64,000 bases of DNA. It comes from Candidatus Sulfotelmatobacter kueseliae (GTDB lineage Bacteria > Acidobacteriota > Terriglobia > Terriglobales > Acidobacteriaceae). Below the pieces are notes generated by a model, which ran no database searches, was not told the DNA's origin, and saw only the letters and a list, made by a program, of their open reading frames with translations. Positions 34,576 through 44,700 of the stretch are shown here, piece by piece. The translations under genes and the position numbers were made by a program. Position 1 is the stretch's first letter, and the number at the start of each line of letters is the position of its first letter. Location of the stretch: the NCBI GenBank assembly GCA_900290255.1, contig OMOD01000188.1, forward strand, positions 1 through 64,000. The letters run 5' to 3'.

Positions 34576-35983
34576 ATGGCCGACAATCTGGCTGACAATG
34601 CAGAGCGGTCCCACTTGGTTCGCGGCCTGGGTCTCTGGTCCGCGACCGCCATCGTTATTGGTGACACCATCGGCACCGGCGTTTTTCTTGTCGCCAGCGA
34701 CATGGCGCGCGCCGTCGGTTCCGCCAAACTCGTTTTTGCGGCATGGATCCTCGGCGGGCTCATCGTGCTCATGGGCGCTTTCTGTTATGCCGAACTGGGC
34801 GCCGCATTTCCCAAGGCAGGAGGTCCTTACGTTTACCTGGGCCGGGGCCTTGGGCCTCTTTGGGGATTTCTCTTTGGTTGGATGAGTTCGGTTCTGGAGC
34901 GGCCGGTAGCCATGGCTACGCTGGCCGCGGGGTTCGTGCGGTTTCTGGCTTTTTTTCCCTGGCATCACGACTCCTTGGTTTACGTGTCACATCGGCGTTT
35001 ACGAGTTCACATTCACCGCAGCCCAACCGCTCGCGGCGTTCGTGGTAGTGATCGTGACGGCGGTCAATTGTTTCAGTGTGAAGCTGAGTGGTGCGATCCA
35101 GGTTTTACTGACGTCCTTGAAAGTGTGCGCGATCCTGGTCATTGTTGTCGGAGGATTTCTGTTCGGAGCAGCGGGGACCAGCGGGGCCGCGCCGCCCGTC
35201 CCCAGCCTGGGGTTGGGAACGATTGGCGCTTTGCTGGCCGCGCTTGTTCCCGCCATGTGGGCATACAACGGTTTCAACGATCTGGGTGACCTGGGTGAAG
35301 AGATTCTGCAGCCGCAAAGGAACATCCCACGCGCCATCATTTTGGGCCTGCTCACCGTGGGCGGCCTGTACCTGGCGGCGAATGTCATTTACTTCCGTGT
35401 CCTGCCGTTCGAGCGCATAGCCGCGTCCCGGCACGTTGCGTCCGATGTAGTCGAGTCATTCGCCGGCCGTCGCGGCGCGACTGGGCTCACTCTCGCCATG
35501 GCTCTATGCGCTCTGGGAGCGCTCCACGTCGTGGTCCTGACCGGCGCCCGCATCCCCTATGCCATGGCGCGTGACGGAGTCTTCTTTCGTTTTGCGGAGC
35601 GCATGCACCCTTCGCGTCGCACCCCGACTGGCGCGTTGGTCTTCCTCGGCTCCATCGCAGCCCTGCTCACGCTGACGGGAACGTTCGAAGAACTCTATTC
35701 GCTGTTTGTTTTCGCTGTCTGGATATTCTTTGCCCTGACGGCGATTGCCTTACTGCGCTTACGGCAAAAGGAGCCAAACCTGATTCGGCCGTACCGGGCT
35801 TTGGGCTATCCCTGGACGCCGCTCATCTTCTTGAGTGCCGCAGTGGCTCTCACCGTGCATTTGTGGATGGTCCGGCCGATCCGCTCTTCGCTCGGCCTGG
35901 CAGTGATCCTCTTAGGCATTCCGCTTTTTTACCGCTGGCACAGTCCATCTCGCAATGCAGTCGAGGTCCGCAAACAGAAGTAG
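34576..35983 (+). pseudogene. APC-family amino acid permease with a frameshift in a T7 tract
   Basis: The first frame starts MADNLADNAERSHLVRGLGL and includes the APC signature TAIVIGDTIGTGVFL, then AELGAAFPKAGGPYVYL. It loses family likeness after FVRFLAFF. The +1 frame continues FFPGITTPWFT...IGVYEFTFTAAQPLAAFVVV and runs through VPAMWAYNGFNDLGDLGEEI and the remaining membrane segments to 35983. The switch falls in GCTTTTTTTCCC (seven T, 34950-34956), so one T too many explains it. The corrected protein is about 468 residues, normal for the family. Either a slippage or sequencing error, or a phase-variable tract. Divergent from the PLP enzyme. Confidence 0.87.
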
Positions 35984-36061
35984 TTTGATCGATTGCGCCT
36001 GAAAGTCGAATTCGCGAGCCGCCGATTCGGGGCTCATGCGGGGCGACCGCGCCCGCCGCCC

Positions 36062-37267
36062 TTACGCCGCGGGCCTCAGCACTGTACAAACAGAGGCGCA
36101 GATGGGGCCCCCGATGTTGAACGTCGCCGCCACACGCGGATTCTTCACTTGCAATTCGGCGGGAGCCTTGCCCCGGAGTTGCCACGCGCACCAACCCAGC
36201 ATGGCGACCCCGGTGGCGCCGATGGGATGGCCTTTGGCAATCAGTCCGCCGGAGGTATTGATGGCGCACTCGCCGTCCACGCCCGCCTTGCCCTCGCACC
36301 AGTACCGGGCGCCCTGGCCGACGGCAGCCTTGCCCAAAACTTCTGTGCCGATGGCGCCCATCACCGTGAAACAATCGTGCACCTCGGCCAGGCTCACATC
36401 CCCGGGCTTGACGCCGGCCATGTCATAGGCCTTGTTCATCGCCCGGTAAGCGCCCTCGGGGCGCAGAACATCGCGTCCCGCTTTCTTCAGGGGATCGGTC
36501 GCCTGAGCATAGCCGGCGATCTCCACGCAGTCGGCCTTGGTCACGCCGAGCTTCTGCAACCCCTCATCGGTGGCCAGGATGAGGCTGGCGTAACCATCGG
36601 TGATCTGGGAACAATCGTAGGTCTTCAGCGGCAGGCCCTCGACGATATAACGATTGATGCCTTCGATCTTCATCGCCTGGTCCAGAGTGATCTGCACATT
36701 GCGCATCTGCGCGTAAGGATTGTGGCGGGCGTTGGCGTACTCGACAACCGCAATCTGCGCCAGGTCCTCCTCCCGCACTCGATGCACTTTCAAATAGCAC
36801 TCCATGATCTCGGCGAACAGGTGGGGAAAGATGAATACCTTGCCTTCGCGCTCATCGGGGTGGGAAAAGTAGCCCAGAGCCTTGCCGATGAGCTTGCCAT
36901 CCATCTTGCCTTCGGCATCGCGCATCTTCTCGTACCCGACAGCGACGCCGACGTCGCCCCAGCCCAGCAGGAGCTTCTGGATGACGGAGAGCACGGCCTG
37001 ACCGCCGGAGGCGCAGGCGTTCTCGACGGATTCTATGGGTTTGCCGCCCAGGCCCGGCAGCATCGCCATCAAGCCGGCGAGCAGACCCTGTTCGTTAAGG
37101 GAAATGTTGCAGGTAGCTCCGATCGAGCCTACATCCAGCGCCGCCGGCTCGACGCCAATCTCGCTGCACGCGCCGAGGATTGCGTTCTGGATGATCTCCG
37201 GTACAGACATGGCCATGAGTTTTCCAAACTTGGATTGATGGTAGGCGGCGATGTAAATGCGTTTCAT
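36062..37267 (-). CDS. SCP2/SCP-x-type thiolase family protein
   Basis: 401-residue thiolase. The acyl-accepting Cys is in VENACASGGQAV. The active-site His residues are in AEVHDCFTVMGAIG and GGLIAKGHPIGATG. The second catalytic Cys motif of classical thiolases (CSGGG type) is absent, as usual for SCP-x-like members. In archaea such thiolases pair with a DUF35 zinc protein, but none is here. Last gene of a seven-gene minus-strand operon, 10 bases after the acyl-CoA synthetase. It would cleave a beta-keto-acyl-CoA or make a carbon-carbon bond in reverse. Confidence 0.9.
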   Translation of the reverse strand: MKRIYIAAYHQSKFGKLMAMSVPEIIQNAILGACSEIGVEPAALDVGSIGATCNISLNEQGLLAGLMAMLPGLGGKPIESVENACASGGQAVLSVIQKLLLGWGDVGVAVGYEKMRDAEGKMDGKLIGKALGYFSHPDEREGKVFIFPHLFAEIMECYLKVHRVREEDLAQIAVVEYANARHNPYAQMRNVQITLDQAMKIEGINRYIVEGLPLKTYDCSQITDGYASLILATDEGLQKLGVTKADCVEIAGYAQATDPLKKAGRDVLRPEGAYRAMNKAYDMAGVKPGDVSLAEVHDCFTVMGAIGTEVLGKAAVGQGARYWCEGKAGVDGECAINTSGGLIAKGHPIGATGVAMLGWCAWQLRGKAPAELQVKNPRVAATFNIGGPICASVCTVLRPAA

Positions 37268-37277
37268 AGAACACCTC

Positions 37278-38882
37278 TTAAGATGGCTTGCGGGATGATT
37301 TGCCGGCTGACTTGCGCTTTGGCTTGGCAGTATCGCTTCCGGCGGCGGCAGGCTTGAGGTTCCGCAATCGATCTTGGAGCTCGAGTTTCAGGACCTTGCC
37401 GTAGGCATTGCGCGGCAATGCTTCTGTGAAAATTACTCGCCGGGGCAGTTTGATCTTATTGATGCGGGGACGGAGGAACTCGATGAGTTCGTCGGCGCTG
37501 GCCCGCGCGCCTGATTTCAGCGCAACGAAGGCGACTGGAACCTCGCCCCACTTCTCGTCGGTCGCTCCCACGACCGAGACCTCGGCAATGGCCGGATGAT
37601 CGAGTAATTCCTTCTCGATCTCCGCCGGATATATGTTGACGCCGCCGCTGATGATCATGTCTTTGGAGCGGCCTGCGATGTAGTAGAACCCATCTTCGTC
37701 GCATCGCGCCAGGTCGCCGGTGTGAAACCATCCCTCGGCGTCAAGCACCTGGGCGGTGGCGGCTGGATTGTTCCAATAGCCCCGGCAAACGTGCGGCCCA
37801 CGCAGGCAGAGTTCCCCAACCTGATTGGCGGCAACCTGCTTACCCTGGGGATCAAGGAGTTTCGCCTCCGTGAACATCATCGGCTTACCAACGGAACCAG
37901 ACTTACGCAGGGAGTCTTCGTTGCTCATGGCAAAGCAGTTCACGCCGACCTCGGTCAGCCCGTAGCCTTGGCGAAAAATAAGTCCGCGCTCCTGGTAGGC
38001 CCGGAGAATTTGCAGCGGAAGCGGAGCGCCTCCGCTGGCACACCAGCGCAGACGGCTGTCATCGAGCGCTGCTAAGTCTGGCGATTCCAAGAGCATTTTG
38101 AAGATTGTCGGTACGCCGAAAAAGAGGGTGCACTGGTAGTCTCGCAGCGCTTGCATAATTTCAGCGGCGTCGAAACCGTCATGCAGAACGATGCTGCCCC
38201 CGATGGCGAACAGCGGGGTCAGGAACACGGTGAGGCCGCCGGCGTGATACATGGGCGTGTAAACCTGAACCCGGTCACTCTGCCGCAACTGCCAGGAGAT
38301 CGCCGTGTTGTAGGCGTTCCATGCGATCTGCCGGTGTGGAATCATTACGCCCTTCGGCTGTCCGGTGGTGCCGCTGGTATAGAGCAGGCAGAAGACATCC
38401 TCGGGTTGGACTTTCGTTGCCAGCGGGTCTGGACGAACCCGATCTACAGCTTCGGCATAACTTAGCGTCTTCGGCGCACTACCTTCGGCATCCAGACTTA
38501 TTAAGTGCTCGAAGGCCACGAGCTGTTGGAGTTCCTTCGCGATCTTCTCGTACCGGGCGGAGTACATGAGGCAGCGCGGTTTGCAGTCCGCGAGTATCTG
38601 GTGCAGCTCACGAGCCGTGCTGCGTGTCCCCAGAGGAACGAGGATGATGCCGGATTTGCCCGCTGCCCAAAAGGCATCCACATATTCAACCCGGTTTTCG
38701 GAAAGAATGCAGACGCGATCTTCCGGGAGGAGAGCGCAGAGATCGGTCCAGACCCGCGCACACTGCAGGGCCCGTCGATTTAATTCCGCATAAGTGAACT
38801 CCCGGCGCGTGGGAATGTGGATCAACGCGACCGTGTCCGGGCTGAGACGGGCGCGCTCTCCGAGAATATCGCCTGTAATCAC
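37278..38882 (-). CDS. AMP-forming acyl-CoA synthetase
   Basis: 534-residue ANL-superfamily ligase. Motifs: FCLLYTSGTTGQPKGVMIPH, YGLTEVGVN, FHTGDLARCDEDGFYYIAGR and the catalytic Lys in LPRNAYGKVLK. It would activate a carboxylic acid (fatty, aromatic or other) as its CoA thioester. A Lys/Ser-rich tail (KPKRKSAGKSSRKPS) follows the enzyme part. The start overlaps the hydrolase stop by four bases. Within the operon it may prepare the acid released by the alpha/beta hydrolase for the thiolase. Confidence 0.91.
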   Translation of the reverse strand: MITGDILGERARLSPDTVALIHIPTRREFTYAELNRRALQCARVWTDLCALLPEDRVCILSENRVEYVDAFWAAGKSGIILVPLGTRSTARELHQILADCKPRCLMYSARYEKIAKELQQLVAFEHLISLDAEGSAPKTLSYAEAVDRVRPDPLATKVQPEDVFCLLYTSGTTGQPKGVMIPHRQIAWNAYNTAISWQLRQSDRVQVYTPMYHAGGLTVFLTPLFAIGGSIVLHDGFDAAEIMQALRDYQCTLFFGVPTIFKMLLESPDLAALDDSRLRWCASGGAPLPLQILRAYQERGLIFRQGYGLTEVGVNCFAMSNEDSLRKSGSVGKPMMFTEAKLLDPQGKQVAANQVGELCLRGPHVCRGYWNNPAATAQVLDAEGWFHTGDLARCDEDGFYYIAGRSKDMIISGGVNIYPAEIEKELLDHPAIAEVSVVGATDEKWGEVPVAFVALKSGARASADELIEFLRPRINKIKLPRRVIFTEALPRNAYGKVLKLELQDRLRNLKPAAAGSDTAKPKRKSAGKSSRKPS

Positions 38883-39859
38883 GAGTTCTCCCCTGGCTGT
38901 TTGTGAACGGACGGTGCAGCGGCGAACGCGCGGGCCGACTCGGGCGCGAGTATTTGCAACAAGACCCGCGTCAATTCCCGGGGACGCTCGAACTGGGGTG
39001 CGTGGCCGCAGCGCTCAATGACCGTAAGCGTGCAATGGGACAGCTGCGACTGTAGTTTCTTCGCATAGTCCAGCGGAACGAGACGATCGGAAGCGCCCCA
39101 CACGAGATCAACGGGCATTTGAAAGCTTCCCAGTTTGTCTTCGAGCAGGTAGTTCGATATATCTTCGACGCCGGCGGCCAGCAGCCGCGAAATGGGACCT
39201 GTATTTGAGACACGAACCAAATCATCGAGGACGAAATTCGCCGGACGAGGCGTGGAAGGATCCAGCACGGCGTCAAAGGCGCGCCGAGCTTCCTCCCGAC
39301 TCTTTGGCATGAGGCCAATCTCCGATGTGTTCCTGATGGGGCCCCCACCGATGAGGATGACCCGCGTCACCCGACGCGGGTATTTCTGCGCATAGAGCAT
39401 TGCCATCCAGGCCCCGAGCGAATTGCCAGCGAGCACCATCGGTGTGTCTCGCCATGGCATCGCGTCGAGCACCTGCTCCAGTGCGGTGAGCAGAGTGCCT
39501 AGACTCAGCACGCCCTGAACCGGGTCGCTCCCGCCATGGCCGGCAAGGTCCGGCATCAGCAGTTGAAAGTGGCGCTTCAGTTCGGCCGCCACTTTGTTCC
39601 AGGTTCCCGCTTGATCGCCTGCGCCATGGAGCAACACCAGCAAAGGGCCGGAGCCGCCGTGCCACACGGTCTGTCCTCCCACCGTGGTCGTAAGCTTTGT
39701 CTTCCGAAGGCCGGCGCGGCGAAGCGCATTCCTCCGTAACCAGACGATCGTGGCGAGAGGCCGCACAAAAAGAAAGATGAAGAAGGCAATCAGAGCAGCA
39801 ACTGCGGCGGAAACCAGCAGCAGTAGAATTTTGATTGCCAGGCCCACTCTGCTCCTCAC
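38879..39859 (-). CDS. Membrane-anchored alpha/beta hydrolase
   Basis: About 326 residues. An N-terminal membrane segment (LLLLVSAAVAALIAFFIFLF) is followed by an alpha/beta hydrolase. The oxyanion region is LVLLHGAGDQAGTW, the nucleophile elbow GNSLGAWMA, the Asp in WGASDRLVP and the His in RCGHAPQFERP. It could be an esterase, thioesterase or C-C hydrolase. Start taken as GTG 39859. GTG 39847 has AGGAG just before it and is equally possible. An open frame to 40135 overlaps the KASIII-like gene and is not protein-like. Part of the seven-gene operon. Confidence 0.86.
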   Translation of the reverse strand: MRSRVGLAIKILLLLVSAAVAALIAFFIFLFVRPLATIVWLRRNALRRAGLRKTKLTTTVGGQTVWHGGSGPLLVLLHGAGDQAGTWNKVAAELKRHFQLLMPDLAGHGGSDPVQGVLSLGTLLTALEQVLDAMPWRDTPMVLAGNSLGAWMAMLYAQKYPRRVTRVILIGGGPIRNTSEIGLMPKSREEARRAFDAVLDPSTPRPANFVLDDLVRVSNTGPISRLLAAGVEDISNYLLEDKLGSFQMPVDLVWGASDRLVPLDYAKKLQSQLSHCTLTVIERCGHAPQFERPRELTRVLLQILAPESARAFAAAPSVHKQPGENS

Positions 39860-39894
39860 GGGCGACTTGTTCAGAGATCGAGTCCGAAAGCCGT

Positions 39895-40890
39895 CTAGGG
39901 CATACGAAATGCGCAGCCCGCCTGATTGTAGCCAACCCCCGAACCCACCATCACGACCAGGTTGCCGGATTTGACCTTGCCCTGCTCGATGGCATGGTCG
40001 AGTGCCATGCCGACGCAGGCGGAGCCGGTGTAGCCATACTGTTCCATGACGGTATGGGCACGTTCCGCGGGTACGCCGAGACGCTCCATCACGCGTTCGA
40101 TCGTAGGTTTCCGCACTTGAGTAAAGATGAAGCAATCGACGCCGCGCAGATCAAAACCACCGTCCCTGGCGAGTCGTTCTACGATGACCGGCCAGGTCTC
40201 CTCGTTCAACTCCGGAGGATAGCGCTTCTTGATCGTGCAGGCGGTGCGCCCGGCCTTCACCGAGTCCTCGCTCGCCGGTTCGAAGGTGCCTCCGGAATAG
40301 ATTCCCCAATAGTCGTGATAGGAGCCGTCGGCGCGAAAGGTCGAAGTGATGAAGCCCGGGGAAGCGGCAGGTTCGAGCACCGCCGCGCCCGCGCCATCAC
40401 CATAGAAGAAGACCATGGGATCGGCAGCCGTCGTAAGCTTGTGCATAAGATAGACGCCGACGACCAGCACCGTCTGGATGCCCGGGTTGGCGGCGATGAT
40501 TCCCGCGGCCGCGGAAAGACCGGTTGGAAACGACGCACAGGCACAACCGACGTCGAACGTGCCGGCATTTTTCGCGCCCAGCTTGTACTGCAGCACGACC
40601 GAGGTAGCGGGCGTTATGTAGTCCGGTGAATCGGTGCCCAGGATGATCAGATCGACATCCTCGGGTTTCTTGCCGGCGCGCTCCAGGGCGAGCTTGGCCG
40701 CGGGCAGGGCGACGTCGCTGGTAGCCCAGTTTTCGGGGGCATGCCAGCGCGTCTTGATGCCGCTGCTGGCCTCCATCTTGTCGACAAATTCCGGAAGGGT
40801 AGCTTTGAAGCGCTCCCGCAGCATGTCATTGGTCACTTCTATCTCGGGTACGTACCTGCCGGTGGCAACAATGGTTGCGTAGCGCGTCAT
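39895..40890 (-). CDS. KASIII (FabH)-like ketoacyl synthase with replaced His and Asn
   Basis: 331-residue thiolase-fold enzyme of the FabH type. The nucleophile Cys118 is kept (DVGCACASFPTGL). The FabH segment with catalytic His (PHQANLRI type) reads FTQVRKPTIERV, giving Thr257. The segment with catalytic Asn (GNTSAAS type) reads GYTGSACV, giving Tyr287. These two regions align without gaps to FabH, so the replacement is real. Such an enzyme can probably take an acyl group on Cys, but decarboxylating condensation as in FabH is unlikely. ATG 40890 has GAGGA eight bases upstream. Third enzyme-coding position in the operon after the TonB receptor and SDR. Confidence 0.88.
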   Translation of the reverse strand: MTRYATIVATGRYVPEIEVTNDMLRERFKATLPEFVDKMEASSGIKTRWHAPENWATSDVALPAAKLALERAGKKPEDVDLIILGTDSPDYITPATSVVLQYKLGAKNAGTFDVGCACASFPTGLSAAAGIIAANPGIQTVLVVGVYLMHKLTTAADPMVFFYGDGAGAAVLEPAASPGFITSTFRADGSYHDYWGIYSGGTFEPASEDSVKAGRTACTIKKRYPPELNEETWPVIVERLARDGGFDLRGVDCFIFTQVRKPTIERVMERLGVPAERAHTVMEQYGYTGSACVGMALDHAIEQGKVKSGNLVVMVGSGVGYNQAGCAFRMP

Positions 40891-40918
40891 GGATGAGTCC
40901 TCGTGAAATTGCGGTATT

Positions 40919-41701
40919 TCAGGTTCCCAGTACAAATCCCCCATCGACGGAAAGCACGGTACCGGTGACGAATGATGCCGCGCCGGAGGCCAGCCACACG
41001 TAAGCCTCGGCAACATCTTCAGGTGTTCCCATGCGGCCCAGAGGCGTGTGCGAAACCATGGTCTGGATGACCTTCTCCGGCATCTTCTGCACCATTTCGG
41101 TCGCGATGAAACCGGGAGCAACGGCATTTACGCGGATATTGTATTTTGCCAGTTCCCGCGCCCATGTCCGGGCAAACGCTATGACTCCGGCCTTGGTGGC
41201 GGCGTAATTGGTCTGGCCGAAATTTCCGTACAAACCCACAATGGAAGAGGCGTTGAGGATCACGCCTGAGCCTTGGCGGATCATGTGGGGCACGACGGCC
41301 CGCGAACAAAGGAAGACACCTTTGAGGTTGACCGAGATGACCGAATCGAACGCTTCATCGGTCATCGTACCGACGACTGCGCCATCCTTCCACTTCACGA
41401 ACTGCGCGTCGCGCGTGATGCCCGCGTTGTTGATCAGTACGTCGACCGTGTTCCAACGGGCGACGATTTCCTGAACGCCCGCCTCGACGTCGCCGGAGTC
41501 ACACACGTTGGTTTTGCGGAACAGCGGCTCTCCTCCGGCCGAGGACAATTCGCGCAGCAACTCTTCCTGTCCGGAATCGTTGACATCCCATGCCGCCACC
41601 CGGCAGCCTTCGCTGGCGAACCGCCGGGCCGTGGCGCGGCCGATCCCCGCCGCGGCCCCGGTAACGATGGCGACCTTACCGCGCAGACCTGTGTCTTTCA
41701 T
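40919..41701 (-). CDS. Short-chain dehydrogenase/reductase (FabG-like)
   Basis: 260-residue NAD(P)-dependent reductase. Cofactor motif VTGAAAGIGRATA, NNAGITRDAQF, the catalytic Ser in LNASSIVGLYGN and Tyr/Lys in TNYAATKAG. The C-terminus (TGTVLSVDGGFVLGT) is typical. It probably acts on a 3-oxo or 3-hydroxyacyl group carried by CoA. It starts 7 bases after the TonB receptor stop, so it is clearly co-transcribed with the receptor. A role in general fatty-acid synthesis is unlikely in this context. Confidence 0.91.
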   Translation of the reverse strand: MKDTGLRGKVAIVTGAAAGIGRATARRFASEGCRVAAWDVNDSGQEELLRELSSAGGEPLFRKTNVCDSGDVEAGVQEIVARWNTVDVLINNAGITRDAQFVKWKDGAVVGTMTDEAFDSVISVNLKGVFLCSRAVVPHMIRQGSGVILNASSIVGLYGNFGQTNYAATKAGVIAFARTWARELAKYNIRVNAVAPGFIATEMVQKMPEKVIQTMVSHTPLGRMGTPEDVAEAYVWLASGAASFVTGTVLSVDGGFVLGT

Positions 41702-41708
41702 GCCTCTC

Positions 41709-44700
41709 CTAAAACGCGTACTTCAGTGCAAACTGGATGACCCTGGGCCCGGTGCTGGTCGACACGATGGACCCAAAGTTAGACGAGGGGTAGATTATGC
41801 TGACCGGGTTGGCAAAATTCACGTTGTTGAACAGATTGAAGAACTCGGCCCGGAACTCTACCCGTTGGCTTTCCGTCACCGGAATGAACTTCATGATGGA
41901 GAGGTCCGTGTTGATCTGTTTCGGGCCGCGAATGATGTTCCTGCCTAACTGTCCCCAGTCGGGAGTGAAGGCGGGGGGCAGCATGAAGGCCGTCGGGTCG
42001 AAATAAGCGCTCAAGCGGTCTTCAACGTTGCCGCTCTTGATTGCGGATGCCAGGGTTCGGCCGGTTACCAGGTCGGCTCTGGTCGCCTCAAACGCGTCTG
42101 CCCGTCCGAAGATGGAGAACGGCATGCCCGATTGCAGGGTCACGATGCCCGACAAGCTCCAGGAGTTGAGCGCTTTTTTCGCGAACCCCGAGCCGCCGTG
42201 ATAAGCGTCCGGGAGGTTATATAGATAGCTTGCGACGAAGCGCTGCCGCCGGTCGAAATCCGAAGAGGCATAGTTGCTCTGTTCGTCGACCATGTTGCCC
42301 GGGATCACCCCGATGTCGCTCACGTCGCTCCCGGAATAGTCATCCAGGGAATGTGACCAGGTGTAGCTGAGCAGCATTTGCAGGCCCTGAGCCAAGCGCT
42401 TGTTGAGGGTTACCTGGAGAGAGTTGTAATTGGAGTTAGAGTTACTCTCCATCAGGAAGCTGCCCAGTCCGGGGGCGGTCAGGTTGCTGAAACCGGGATA
42501 GAAAGGTCCGCCCAGACTTCCCGCCGAGGGCGGGACCAATGCGGGCAGGTCAAACCCAAACACTGTCGTCGGGGTATTCGCCTGGTTGAATGAGAACAGG
42601 CGCGGAAACTTGCGCCCTTCCGAACCGACGTAGCCCACGTCCAGCATCCAGTTATTGGCGAAGCTGGTTTGCACTCCGAGGTTGAAGGTTTGCACGTACG
42701 GGATGCTCCAGTCCTTCAGGTCCGGATAGAGCCCGGTGGCCGGAATTGGAAAGTCGATTGGCGCCGTCGTACCGTAAAACTGCACTGGCAGGAAGGCCGG
42801 ATATCCTCCAAATGGGAAGATGCCGGCATTACTCGGGCTCAGCGGGTCCAGCGGGAAGGCACTGGGTTGTGGAACCTGCACAAATGGATTTTCGTTCGGG
42901 GTAGCCAGCGCGGCGGCCATCATTTCGTAAGGCATGTTGAACAATTGGCTGTTATACAACCGCATGTTGGGCCGGTCGAAGAAGATGCCATAGCCGCCAC
43001 GCACCACAACCCGGCCGTTGTCCGTCGCCTGATAAGCGAAACCCAGCCGCGGCCCGAAGTTCTTGTAGTTGGGGTTCACCAAGCCGTTGCCGACCTTGGG
43101 AAATCCAGGCAGGTTTCCATTGCCGGCCTGGACGAATCCGCCGGTGACGACCGAGCCGCAGGTGCTTGGCGTGGCTGGGCAAGCAAGACCAAGCCCCGGA
43201 ATCAGCAGAGGAGTAGTGACGGCCTTCGTCGGATCGAAACCGACAAAATGGCCGTCGGTCTCGGTGGTGGGACCGAAGTAGTCATAGCGCAGCCCGAGGT
43301 TTAGCGTAAGCCGTGGGGCGACCTTCCAATCATCCTGGAAGAATGCCGAAAAGTCGTTGGCGCGGTTGTGCAGGCTGTTGGTGCCCGAGCCAATCACAGA
43401 GGCGCCGGTAAGCCCAGCGAGGAAATCTCCGAACGGATTGCCGGTGAAGCCCAGGTAGAAGAGCTCGCCGTTGGGGAAGACATCAAAATAGGGAGCGTCC
43501 AGCTCCTGCCGCTTGTATTCCCCACCGAACTTGAGCGTGTGCCGGCCCTTGATCCACGTCATCATATCGCCGCCGCTGTAGGTGTTGGTTGCCGCGTAGT
43601 TACTGGCCAACGGAGACGGCCCCAAAGTGAACATGTTCGTGAATGACATGGTCGGCATTCCCGGGAACAACGTACTTAGCGGCGACGCAATCCCTAACTG
43701 GGTGGAGGTGATGGGTTGAGATGGTTTGCCGGGGCCGTAAATCGTACTCCAGCCGAACCTCACCTCATTCAGCAAATGGGTCGTGATCATCGAAGTTACG
43801 CCTACCGAAAGCAGGCGCTGGTCAACATCTTCTTCGGTCGGCCAACCCGGCGCCTGCAGCGGGTTGCCATCGCCAAACTGATCATAGAGCGCCTGAACTG
43901 TGCGGTTGGCGGCAAAGAAGTACTTGGCGAAGAAGCGGTTTGAATTATTCAGTTTGACATCCAGATTGGTGTTGAACTGGTCCTCTTTATAGGTCGAGTT
44001 CGAGGGAATCGTCTGCACGACCGGACTGACCGACGCCCCGGTTGGGCAATTGCCAGTGGTGACACCGGGTATCGAAGGAATCATGTACTGGCCGTTGGGG
44101 AGGGTAGCGGTCAGAGCCGCTGCGGCCACGGGATCGACATATCCCAGGAATGTGGGGTTGTAACACATCGAAAGGGCAGCCAGAGAAGCGGGATCGCGCT
44201 CCGATCCCAGGAAGGCCGGCAGGAACATGGTGGAGAGCGAGTTGGTCAGCGAGGTGCCATTAGTTTCGCGAGTGCCCTGATAGGAGATAAAAAACCAGGC
44301 ACGATCCTTCACCAGCGGACCGCCCAGGGTGCCGCCAAACTGGTTGCGGTCGTAAGTGGGCCGCGGAGTGCCTTCGCTGTTCAGGAAGAAATTGTTGCCA
44401 TCGAGATCGGTGTTCCGCAGGAATTCGTAAAGATCACCATGGAACTTGTTGCTGCCGGACTTGGTGACCGCGGCCACGGCGCCGCCCGCGTTGCGGCCCG
44501 CCGAAGCATCGTACATGCTGGTCTGAACGATGAATTCCTGGAGCGAGTCGATGGAGGGCACGGCCAGATTTGGCATTGATCCCGTGCCGATGGAGTTGGC
44601 ATCGACGCCATTGATGACCACACTGTTGGAGAGCGCACGCTGCCCATTGACGTATACGGCGGCATCGCCGCGTCCCAGATCGGAGGAGTTCTGGATGGAA

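Noticed and set aside
34432-34968. Longer PLP-enzyme N-terminus up to 34968
   Set aside because: The extra 179 codons are antisense to the permease gene and carry no domain.
36062-41701. Calling the enzyme set an oleABCD olefin cluster
   Set aside because: The KASIII-like protein lacks the His and Asn kept in OleA, the SDR looks FabG-like, and an extra thiolase and TonB receptor are present; only a general resemblance.
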